From contig CANNAN010000004.1 in NCBI GenBank assembly GCA_947502635.1, positions 248,001 through 312,000 on the forward strand: a DNA stretch of 64,000 nt, given 5' to 3'. The position numbers and the translations under genes were made by a program. Of this stretch, positions 53,681 to 61,182 are shown piece after piece; position 1 is the first letter of the stretch, and the number at the start of each line of letters is the position of its first letter. The notes under the pieces were generated by a model, which was not told the DNA's origin, made no database searches, and saw nothing but the letters and a program-made list of their open reading frames with translations. Origin of the DNA: an uncultured Flavobacteriaceae bacterium (GTDB lineage: Bacteria; Bacteroidota; Bacteroidia; Flavobacteriales; Flavobacteriaceae).

Positions 53681-54671
53681 AAGGTTTTGGAGTTATTGAG
53701 GCTAAACCTATTGCTCTTTTTAGGGCTTTACTTTTATCTTCTTCATCTTTATCCTCTCCTAATGGGAAACGATCACCAAATTGATTATCTCTTAAAATTT
53801 CTGATGCCTTTTTAAAGTTTTTTTCTTCATTGGCTTTGTCTAAATCTTTTAATAAGCTGGATAATGTATTTAAAAAGTTAGTTTTTCTAGTATCTGAATA
53901 ATTATCAAAGACATCTTCATCCTTAGGAGTTGTTGGTCTTATACATTTAAATCCATTTGTTTTGTTCAATTCAATATTAATATTTCGGATTGTTTCTCTA
54001 AAAGACTTATCATCATTATCATCGTCGACATAATTATTAGCGGCTAATATTGTTAGTTCAAATCCACTTGGTAACTTTAAACCATTATTATTATTTTCTC
54101 TATAATTTTTCCAAGCTTTTAAATATCTCACTATTCTTTCTAACTGATTTGTTTTTAGATCATTGAACCATTTCACAAACTCTTTAGGATCGCTTTCTAG
54201 CCAATCTTTTGATTTATGAGCTAATTCTATTAACTCATCATTTTTGTAGTAAATAGGCAGGTCTATGTGATGTCCATCTGCAAAAACTACTCTTACGCAA
54301 GTAGTCTTCCTTATGGACTCTTCACCTGTATGATTATCTACAGAATCGAATACCCAATCATGCCAAGTACCAATTGCTCTTTTATTATCTTCATTCTTTT
54401 TTTCTATAAAATATACACCGTCATCTAAATCATACTTAAGCAATTTTTCTCCTTCTTCATTATAAATAGGAATAGGATTTACTCCTGTATTCATATTAAA
54501 TGATCCTTGACCACCAAACTTTGGCTGTAACTCATTTGGTTTATTTTCTTTAAACCAATCACGCATTTTTTTACGTAATTTTTTTCTACTCTTTTTTAGA
54601 CTATCTTTTCTAGCCTCACTTAATCTAATATTCTTATTATAACTAATAAATTCTTTATGTAATACAGCCAT
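53670..54671 (-). CDS. CBASS CD-NTase (cyclic oligonucleotide synthase)
   Basis: A 333-residue cGAS/DncV-like nucleotidyltransferase. The nucleotide-binding GS motif is FGGQGSFNMNT (G56-S57), the metal-binding pair D81 and D83 in KYDLDDGVYFI, and the third Asp D137 in HHIDLPIYY. An oligoadenylate-synthase-like helical C-terminal half follows, ending ITPKPYGY. On phage infection such enzymes make cyclic di- or trinucleotides that activate an effector. The exact clade and product cannot be set by eye. All catalytic residues are intact. 12 bases after the Cap15-like gene, overlapping the E2-like gene. Confidence 0.9.
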   Translation of the reverse strand: MAVLHKEFISYNKNIRLSEARKDSLKKSRKKLRKKMRDWFKENKPNELQPKFGGQGSFNMNTGVNPIPIYNEEGEKLLKYDLDDGVYFIEKKNEDNKRAIGTWHDWVFDSVDNHTGEESIRKTTCVRVVFADGHHIDLPIYYKNDELIELAHKSKDWLESDPKEFVKWFNDLKTNQLERIVRYLKAWKNYRENNNNGLKLPSGFELTILAANNYVDDDNDDKSFRETIRNINIELNKTNGFKCIRPTTPKDEDVFDNYSDTRKTNFLNTLSSLLKDLDKANEEKNFKKASEILRDNQFGDRFPLGEDKDEEDKSKALKRAIGLASITPKPYGY

Positions 54672-54683
54672 TTTTTTTTAATT

Positions 54684-55301
54684 TTAAAATTCGTGATTTA
54701 GGTCATCACTAACCCATTTTAATTCTAGGAATTCTCCTTTTGTTTGGAAAGGTTCTCTTTCTGTGTAATATCCACCCGATAAAAGCTTTCCATCGCTTTT
54801 ATTTATAAATTTGATGACCTCTGTTCCATAATGAGGGGGGAAACCCTGTTCTGAACTTCCATTATTTAAATAATTGTAAATCAAACGATAATGTTGTTCA
54901 TCTTCTGTTTTCTCAACAAACATTCCTTTGCTTACTGATAAAGAGGACTTTGTACCATCTTGTTTAATTGTAAAAGACGAAACTGTTATTCGACTTCCAC
55001 TTTGGTTTATTAATTTCACATGCTTTAATTCTCCCGTTTTAATCTTTCCAGATTCGTCTCTATATTGAAAACTTAAGACACCTTCATACCTTCCAGAAAA
55101 ATCATCCACCCAATACAACCAAATAAAAGGTTTATACTTCCATAAGTAAGTTGTAATTAGAATAAGTAAGGTGCTTACTATACTAAAGACAGAAATGGAT
55201 AAGCTCCAATAATCTTTTGCTGTTAAAACTATAAATAGTAAAATCCCAATTAGGAAAATCAGCACGCTGGATTTATAATATTTTAAAAAATCTTGTTTCA
55301 T
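54684..55301 (-). CDS. cap15: Cap15-like CBASS effector (two TM helices plus beta-barrel)
   Basis: A 205-residue protein: two N-terminal membrane helices (VLIFLIGILLFIVLTA and ISVFSIVSTLLILITTYLW), then a beta-rich domain starting WLYWVDDFSGRYEGVLSF and continuing with alternating strands (VKLINQSGSRITVSSFTI, YRLIYNYLNNGS, KLLSGGYYTEREP). This matches the Cap15 (S-2TM-beta) architecture: the barrel binds the cyclic nucleotide and oligomerises to disrupt the inner membrane (family knowledge). It lies 12 bases upstream of the CD-NTase and directly abuts the previous gene. Confidence 0.85.
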   Translation of the reverse strand: MKQDFLKYYKSSVLIFLIGILLFIVLTAKDYWSLSISVFSIVSTLLILITTYLWKYKPFIWLYWVDDFSGRYEGVLSFQYRDESGKIKTGELKHVKLINQSGSRITVSSFTIKQDGTKSSLSVSKGMFVEKTEDEQHYRLIYNYLNNGSSEQGFPPHYGTEVIKFINKSDGKLLSGGYYTEREPFQTKGEFLELKWVSDDLNHEF

Positions 55302-55727
55302 TTAAATGTTGCTCTTATTATTATGTTGAATGTTATTAATCGGATTAAATGCTTTTATGCGTTTTTTTTCAAGCATTAGTGCATCAACTCTAGGTTTAGG
55401 CGCATCTTTTACTACCCATGTAAATAGTTTACCATCTGCCTTATGTTCAGCCATTCGTTTTTTGAATCTATCAGCATATGTTATCCCTTCATATACACGT
55501 TTGCCTTTGAAATAATGGGTATAATTGATTGTATTGTTTGGACTACCTAAAATACTTGATAGCGTATAACCGCTTATTCCACCTAACAAAATACCTTTAA
55601 GAATAAACCAAATATCATTTACATCTTCAATATTATCTTTTATCTTATATTGTTGGTTCAGAGCTATAAATCCACCTAACCCTGCACCAATTAGTGTTCC
55701 TATCAATTTCTCGTTTTTTGTTGCCAT
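55302..55727 (-). CDS. Membrane-anchored GIY-YIG-like protein linked to CBASS
   Basis: A 141-residue protein. Residues 8-24 and 41-61 are glycine-rich hydrophobic helices (LIGTLIGAGLGGFIAL; FILKGILLGGISGYTLSSIL). The rest fits a minimal GIY-YIG nuclease: YTHYF-KGKRVYEGIT (residues 69-83, the two beta-hairpin strands; VYEGIT in place of YVGIT), R87 and R91 in DRFKKRMAEHK, Glu E120 in LMLEKKRIKAF, and NPINN (128-132) at the end, the expected order of catalytic Tyr, Arg, Glu and Asn. Its stop abuts the Cap15-like start with no gap. I know no standard CBASS part with this build. Domain call is by eye. Confidence 0.65.
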   Translation of the reverse strand: MATKNEKLIGTLIGAGLGGFIALNQQYKIKDNIEDVNDIWFILKGILLGGISGYTLSSILGSPNNTINYTHYFKGKRVYEGITYADRFKKRMAEHKADGKLFTWVVKDAPKPRVDALMLEKKRIKAFNPINNIQHNNKSNI

Positions 55728-55749
55728 ATAAAATAGTATTACACCTCTA

Positions 55750-55767
55750 ATACTTAGAAGCGTGACA
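55750..55767 (-). promoter_or_regulatory. Shared 18-bp regulatory motif, CBASS copy
   Basis: On the minus strand reads tgtcacgcttctaagtat, 23 bases before the GIY-YIG-like start. The second copy precedes the sigma gene at 57170-57187 and differs only at two positions. Confidence 0.65.
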
Positions 55768-55832
55768 TTATTAAATTCACTTCAAAAAAAGAAAGTAAGA
55801 TTAAATTATTGTTATTTGATATTGTTTGATTT

Positions 55833-56549
55833 TTATAGAGGTAAGACACCTTTTTTCTTCATCCAATCTAAAGAATTAAGAACCTCAAATTCAGAAAATT
55901 GTTTTTTAGAATCAGCGAATTTATAGAAATTATCTAATAAGGTTTTTCTATTTCGTAGTTGATTATTTTCCTTAATTTCTAATAAACAGTAGTATATTGT
56001 AGCAACTAATTCAACTTCTCTGGTTTTTGTTTTCCTAAATAGCTCAATAACATTATGAATGTCTTCATTTTGTTCGTCAAAATATTTTGAATAGTAAATT
56101 TTATATTTATCAAAGTTCTCTGATATGGTATAAACAGGTTTATTATAACCTTTACTTTTATCATATTTTACGTTGAACCATTTTTGTTTTTTAAACTCAC
56201 TATTTATAGAGTGCATAAACTTATTATCGAAAGGACCTGCAGCAAATTTAGCATACCTACTTTGTAAATCCATATTACAAGCGTGTTCACATAAATAAAC
56301 TAGTTTTTGAAACTTAACCCGTCCAAATGTAAATTCATCCTTCAAATTATCAACAATTTCAGCAGCTAAAACGGCTCTTTTAAAGTAAATTATTGACTTT
56401 TTCTTTGCTATTTCTTTATCGTATTCTTTTAAAGCCTCAACTTCATCTATTTCACTCGCAGTATGTGGAGTTATTAACCCTGCAAGCATTAGACCTTTTT
56501 CAAAATCTTCAATAGTAAACTGTTGTTTTTTCTTATTGGTTGATTTCAT
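55833..56549 (-). CDS. Panacea-like (DUF4065-related) protein
   Basis: A 238-residue cytosolic protein whose centre reads FGRVKFQKLVYLCEHACNMD and YAKFAAGPFDNKFMHSI, a pattern I associate with Panacea/DUF4065-type domains and with C-terminal regions of some restriction specificity proteins. The first 60 residues and the last 80 are helical and unassigned. Panacea domains serve as antitoxins in some systems (family knowledge), but no toxin gene is visible here. Overlaps the end of the sigma-like gene by 17 bases, so the two are translated together. Confidence 0.6.
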   Translation of the reverse strand: MKSTNKKKQQFTIEDFEKGLMLAGLITPHTASEIDEVEALKEYDKEIAKKKSIIYFKRAVLAAEIVDNLKDEFTFGRVKFQKLVYLCEHACNMDLQSRYAKFAAGPFDNKFMHSINSEFKKQKWFNVKYDKSKGYNKPVYTISENFDKYKIYYSKYFDEQNEDIHNVIELFRKTKTREVELVATIYYCLLEIKENNQLRNRKTLLDNFYKFADSKKQFSEFEVLNSLDWMKKKGVLPL

Positions 56550-57171
56550 CTAAAGCAAGTTTAATTTTATTTATAGCTCTCTGCCTTATTTTTCTGATTG
56601 TATCCTTTTTTACTCCTAATTTCTTAGCTAAGGTTTCAGAAACATCATCTGGTAAATATAATTGCCCTCTTTTATATTCTAAATCAGTGAGAACCACATC
56701 TTTTTCTTTTTTATTTAATTTATTGTAAATAATAACAGCTAAATCTCTTTTAAAAGCTAAATTCTCAACATTTATATTTTCAGCATATTCAGCTAAGTCG
56801 TCAAAATAAGAATTAATTTGGACTTCTTTGTTTTTTTGTGAATTATGATAGTCATAAAATAAACGAATTAAAAATCTATATAACCATCCTAAAATTGCTT
56901 TTCTTTGGTTCTTAGCGCTTAATTTCGATTTGTTAAAAGATTTATATTTCCTTACTCGCTCAAAAGTTTCATGAGCAATTTGTTGTCCAATATGAAGATC
57001 TATATTTCTAGATTTACATTTGATTTTGCATTGTTCTAAAACATCACTATAGAACCTATTTACAAATTCATCATAAACTTCATTATTATCAGTTTTACAT
57101 AGAAGTTCAAGTAAACTTATATCATCAAGATTTTTTAGTTCTGGCAAGACTTGCTCTTCTCTATTTAACAT
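56533..57171 (-). CDS. Sigma-70-like (ECF-type) transcription factor
   Basis: A 212-residue protein with an N-terminal sigma2-like region (YDEFVNRFYSDVLEQCKIKC, QQIAHETFERVRKYKSFN, AILGWLYRFLIRLFYDY) and a C-terminal sigma4-like helix-turn-helix (LNKKEKDVVLTDLEYKRGQL, SETLAKKLGVKKDTIRKIRQ). Size and two-domain build fit ECF sigma factors. An 18-bp motif overlaps its own start and recurs before the CBASS operon, so it may drive both. Only one Met lies near the N-terminus, so the start is fixed by that. No anti-sigma factor is recognisable unless the Panacea-like protein fills that role. Confidence 0.75.
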   Translation of the reverse strand: MLNREEQVLPELKNLDDISLLELLCKTDNNEVYDEFVNRFYSDVLEQCKIKCKSRNIDLHIGQQIAHETFERVRKYKSFNKSKLSAKNQRKAILGWLYRFLIRLFYDYHNSQKNKEVQINSYFDDLAEYAENINVENLAFKRDLAVIIYNKLNKKEKDVVLTDLEYKRGQLYLPDDVSETLAKKLGVKKDTIRKIRQRAINKIKLALDEINQ

Positions 57172-57187
57172 ACTATGAAGCGTGACA
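57170..57187 (-). promoter_or_regulatory. Shared 18-bp regulatory motif, sigma-gene copy
   Basis: On the minus strand reads tgtcacgcttcatagtat; its last two bases are the first two bases of the sigma gene ATG. Confidence 0.65.
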
Positions 57188-57426
57188 AAATTTTAATTAA
57201 TAGTTTATAAATATTATTAAGGAGAATTATTGCTAACCAAATATAATAAATCTCAGTAAGTATCGGATTACGTAAAACCGTAAAAGAAGTAATTTAAACT
57301 TACTATTAATACAGAAAAAATTAAAATCGGGTGGTATAATTTTAAACATGTATTTAGAATTATTGAGCTCTTTATTTAAGATTTCTAAACCTTACTTACG
57401 GTTGACTTAGGTTTTCAAATAAATAA

Positions 57427-57638
57427 CCCATTACATACACATTTTGCATCCACTCCTCTGCCCTTTCAGCAAAAAGCGTATTCCATTACATTTTTAAAGA
57501 TACTTTTGGTAAGAAAAAAATAAAAGAAGATTTGAGGTAATAACTTCGCTTTTACCAAAGCAAAGTGTACATAACGCAGAACATTATGATACAAATAGTA
57601 ATTCATAATTCGCCATTATGCAAAATTGCTTTATAAAC
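57427..57638 (+). repeat. Cassette-boundary repeat, copy A
   Basis: About 212 bp containing, in order, tacacattttgc, tcagcaaaaagcgtattcca, gaggtaataacttcgctttt, accaaagcaaagtgtacata, acgcagaacattat and attcgccattatg. The segment cataacgcagaa can pair with ttcgccattatg near its end. Confidence 0.85.
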
Positions 57639-57680
57639 TTTTAAATTTGATGTTTTATTGTGGTGAATACCTTATAGAGG

Positions 57681-57917
57681 TTACAGATTATTTTCATAAT
57701 CCATGCTTTGATTCAATACACGAACAATTAAAATATCAATATCTGTGACCAAATAAAAATAGTATGGGATTTATACGAAAACCTTTTTAATGATAGTATA
57801 AATTCTGATGTATCACGTCCAAGAGTTGTATTATCAGTATCCAAATGTTTCAATACCATATTCATACATTTTGGCAAGATCAGTTTCAGCTTTACCAGAT
57901 ACTCTATAAACGCCCAT
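57681..57917 (-). pseudogene. parE: Decayed ParE-type toxin gene
   Basis: Begins MGVYRVSGKAETDLAKMYEY GIETFG, a clear ParE N-terminus, then hits a TGA at 57834 after loss of about 30 codons. Downstream LGRDTSEFILSLKRFSYKSH continues, shifts frame, and resumes as LVTDIDILIVRVLNQSMDYE NNL to a stop at 57681. So deletion plus at least one frameshift. Overlaps the parD remnant by 14 bases as in intact parDE operons. Confidence 0.8.
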
Positions 57918-58071
57918 CAGCTCGCATACGGTCTTCAACTTCCTTCATAATATCAGGAACAGATTTAGTACTAACATCACTATACACACCTTCTGTTATA
58001 GCTGCTTTTAATGCTGAAAATTTAGCGTTTTTTAGTTGATCACGTCTTACCAAATCACGAAGATATTCACT
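57904..58071 (-). pseudogene. parD: Truncated ParD-type antitoxin gene
   Basis: The last 55 codons of a ParD/CC2985-type antitoxin: EYLRDLVRRDQLKNAKFSAL, KAAITEGVYSDVST, SVPDIMKEVEDRMRADGRL. The N-terminal ribbon-helix-helix half is missing; an in-frame stop precedes the fragment. Confidence 0.8.
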
Positions 58072-58135
58072 TTAATGTGTTTAACCGAATATTGCAAAAT
58101 TAGAGAGTGCTAATTTATGCATTCGATAATCATTC

Positions 58136-58235
58136 ACATTCCATACACATTTTACCAAAGCAAAGTTACATAACGCAGAACATTATAGTGCAAATATCAT
58201 ATTTCGATTATATCTAGTTATTATGCCATTAGCAA
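58136..58235 (+). repeat. Cassette-boundary repeat, copy B (internally deleted)
   Basis: acattccatacacatttt joined directly to accaaagcaaagttacataa and the downstream part. The middle of about 90 bp present in copies A and C is missing, with the junction at a tttt shared by both ends. Confidence 0.8.
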
Positions 58236-58242
58236 TAAAACC

Positions 58243-60792
58243 CTATTGAACTACGATTTTTTTAGTTATACTACCTTTATCTGATAAGATATTTAAAAAA
58301 TAAACTCCTTTTGGAAATTGACTTAAATCGATTGTTTCTTTAATAAATTCTTTATCTTCAAACAATAGTTTTCCTGTAATTAGATACAAAGCAATTTTTT
58401 TAATCTTAACTCCTAACTTTGAAGATATATAAACTTTTCCTTTGGTAGGGTTTGGATAGATTTCAAAGTAATTTTCTAAACCAATTTCATCAATACCTAA
58501 CAAATTATTTACAATTTCTGTACTAACTGTATTAGTTACAATTGGTAAATTATAATCAAAATAAATACTGGCTTTTCCTGTTACTATATCTCCAATTTGC
58601 ACATCAGATTTTGGTTTTATTTTAAATGCTACAAATCCATGACTATTTGGCTCATCATCTTGCTCTGCTGGTAATAAGATATTTTCAAAATTAAAACTAA
58701 TCAAATTTCCACTATAAACTTGCAAATAATTTAAATGACTTGACGATAAAGGATAAAATGTATTCCAGTCAAGTTTTTCGTCTAAAACATCTTCTATTCT
58801 AACATTAATAGCACTAGCTGTTCCAGTGTTTTGAAACCGTACAACATAATGAAGATAACCATCAACTTGATCTATTGTAATTTCATTGCCTTCCAAAACT
58901 TTTTTATCATTAGGATCAAAGGAATTTATCGCTGTCTCATGCAGGTCAAATTCATTATTTTCAATATTATCATCTGATGAGCTAGCAATATCAATTTGCG
59001 AATTTAAAATTAATTCGTCTCCAGAATTAACTAAAGGAGGCTCTTTTGTCTTTAAGGTAACATCTATACTGCGTTTTTCAAAAGGCTGTAAATTGGCATA
59101 GTTATAAGTTAAAGTGTTTAAAGATTCAATATCTGGAGTTATACTTGCTCTTACATATTCTTGTAAATTTTCATTGAATTGAATGAACACCTTTCCATCT
59201 ACAATTGTAGTGCCTAAATTTTCATAAATAACTTTATATTTAGATTCAAAGCCAGGGCGGGCTTCATCTAAGGAGATTAATGTAACAGAAACATCGTTTA
59301 TAGTTTCATTACTCGAAATACAAAAATTAACCGATCTACTTTCTGCTAAATTATTAAAAACAACTTCTTGACTTACTGGGAAAACCGTAAAACGCGAATC
59401 ATTTAAGATTGGTGTTACAGTAAAAGCTCCTTTTTGCACCAATGCTTTTGAAAGCCCTAATATATTTGAGAAAGACACAATATCTCCATCTTCATTAATA
59501 ATTTTTATTTTCACATTATTTGCTAAAACCGATGCTAATGTACACCCATTATTATTTAAATCGAAAGCTACTGTACTTAATAAAGCATTAAAGTTTATGT
59601 TAAATATTCGGGCTTGACCCTGAGCATCCATAGTGTCGTTATCATTTTTAATTGCACCAGCAATAAATGTTTTGCCATCAGCAGACAGTGCTAAAGAAGC
59701 TCCAAATTCATCCCAGGCATTTTCACCAGGGACATCGGTGCCTAATTGTGTCCATTCATCAGAAAAAGTATCATAATTGTAAATTCTAACAATACCAAAA
59801 GAGCCTCCACCAAAAAAGCCATCTCCTGTCCAATCGTTAAAGCTGTCACTAATAGCCAAACGATTGCCATTGGCTGATAGAGAAACCCTGGACACATCCA
59901 TATTAAAAAACTTGTTTCTTTTCCACTCTGTACCATTATAATCATAAATAATTGCAGATGGCAAAGCAGTTCCAGGAACACTAACCGCAATGCGACTGCC
60001 ATTTGCAGACATAGAAACGGATGCACCTGTTCCTCCACCTTGATTTGTCGGGCCAAAATCATATCCCATTTGAACCCAATCTAATCCATCATACTCATAC
60101 ACTCTAACTTTTCCCTTCAATAATCCACTTCCTGGTGCTCCTATTACTATTCTATTGCCATCGGCTGATAATGATATTGAATGCCCGAAATTTTCCTTTA
60201 ATGTTGCAAATTGAGTCCCCCTACCATCTATTTTCTGACCTAATAACACCCAATTATCATCGTTATATTGGTAGATACTAACCTGACCTTTAGCATTATT
60301 TTTAGGCCTTCCAATTGCTATTCGGTGGCCATTACTTGATAATGATATTGACATAGATGAATTATAGCCATCATTAGAATCTAATCCAAAACTTTCTCCA
60401 AGTTGAATCCAATCAGTACCATTAAATTTAAAAACTTTAGTGTGATAATCGAGACTTCGAATAGCTGATGTTGCTAAAATGGTACCATCATAGGATAATG
60501 CTACAGCTGTTCCAAAGTAGTCTCCTGCATTTCCATATATTGTACTGCCTAATTGTGTCCAGTGTCCATTAACATTACTGTAAACCTTAACTTGTCCCGA
60601 ATCTGTACCATTTCCATCGTTGCTATATACTCCAACAGCTACTATGGAACCATCTTCTGAAATTGCGGTAGCACTTCCCAATAAATCCAACGAGACTTCT
60701 CCATCAATGTCTTCTCCAATTTGGATTTGCGAATAGATATTCAAGTTAAGAATAAGGCATGCCAGTAACAGGAAATTTGAAATATTTTTCAT
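58243..60792 (-). CDS. Type IX-secreted beta-propeller-like surface protein
   Basis: An 849-residue secreted protein. After a signal peptide (LLLACLILNLNIYSQ), about 380 residues repeat a VxLSADGxxxxIGAP unit (ALSYDGTILATSAI, SLSANGHRIAIGRP, SLSADGNRIVIGAP), like FG-GAP-type propellers; a beta-sandwich region follows with SFDPNDKKVLEGNEI; the last 85 residues are a type A type IX sorting domain (ENYFEIYPNPTKGKVYIS, DLSQFPKGVYFLNIL, ITKKIVVQ). It would be exported by the T9SS and anchored at or released from the surface. I start at 60792. Flanked by repeat copies B and C. Confidence 0.88.
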   Translation of the reverse strand: MKNISNFLLLACLILNLNIYSQIQIGEDIDGEVSLDLLGSATAISEDGSIVAVGVYSNDGNGTDSGQVKVYSNVNGHWTQLGSTIYGNAGDYFGTAVALSYDGTILATSAIRSLDYHTKVFKFNGTDWIQLGESFGLDSNDGYNSSMSISLSSNGHRIAIGRPKNNAKGQVSIYQYNDDNWVLLGQKIDGRGTQFATLKENFGHSISLSADGNRIVIGAPGSGLLKGKVRVYEYDGLDWVQMGYDFGPTNQGGGTGASVSMSANGSRIAVSVPGTALPSAIIYDYNGTEWKRNKFFNMDVSRVSLSANGNRLAISDSFNDWTGDGFFGGGSFGIVRIYNYDTFSDEWTQLGTDVPGENAWDEFGASLALSADGKTFIAGAIKNDNDTMDAQGQARIFNINFNALLSTVAFDLNNNGCTLASVLANNVKIKIINEDGDIVSFSNILGLSKALVQKGAFTVTPILNDSRFTVFPVSQEVVFNNLAESRSVNFCISSNETINDVSVTLISLDEARPGFESKYKVIYENLGTTIVDGKVFIQFNENLQEYVRASITPDIESLNTLTYNYANLQPFEKRSIDVTLKTKEPPLVNSGDELILNSQIDIASSSDDNIENNEFDLHETAINSFDPNDKKVLEGNEITIDQVDGYLHYVVRFQNTGTASAINVRIEDVLDEKLDWNTFYPLSSSHLNYLQVYSGNLISFNFENILLPAEQDDEPNSHGFVAFKIKPKSDVQIGDIVTGKASIYFDYNLPIVTNTVSTEIVNNLLGIDEIGLENYFEIYPNPTKGKVYISSKLGVKIKKIALYLITGKLLFEDKEFIKETIDLSQFPKGVYFLNILSDKGSITKKIVVQ

Positions 60793-60914
60793 GGAATATA
60801 AATGATAATTTAAAAACAAAACTAATTTATTTTTTAAAAGCTAAATATAAAAACCCAATATTTCGATTAAATTCAATATTTCACGATTTTTTGACATCAA
60901 ACAATAGTGCTAAT

Positions 60915-61116
60915 CACATTCCATACACATTTTGCCTCCTCTTCTCTGCCTTTTCAGCAAAAAGCGTATTCCATTACATTTTTAAAGAAACTTTTAGAAA
61001 GAAAAAAATCAAAGAAATTTTGAGGTAATAACTTCGCTTTTACCAAAGCAAAGTTACATAACGCAGAACATTTTTATATTCCATAATAAGTCATTATGTA
61101 AAATTGCTTTATAAAC
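60915..61116 (+). repeat. Cassette-boundary repeat, copy C
   Basis: Full-length copy, closely matching copy A: cattccatacacattttgcc, tcagcaaaaagcgtattcca, gaggtaataacttcgctttt, accaaagcaaagttacataa, and tcattatgtaaaattgcttt at the end. Confidence 0.85.
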
Positions 61117-61182
61117 TAAAATTAATTCGCTTTTATTGTTTCTAATTACTTAATTTAGATTTATTAAAACAATATAATCTCA

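Noticed and set aside
53042-57171. Reading the locus as a restriction-modification system because of the Panacea-like domain
   Set aside because: No methyltransferase or restriction subunit is present, and the CD-NTase and Cap15-like genes give a better explanation.
57845-58039. Plus-strand 64-codon frame
   Set aside because: It lies antisense to the parD and parE remnants, whose minus-strand translation is clearly protein-like.
60759-61028. Plus-strand 89-codon frame
   Set aside because: It runs across the start of the T9SS gene and into repeat copy C; no protein-like sequence.
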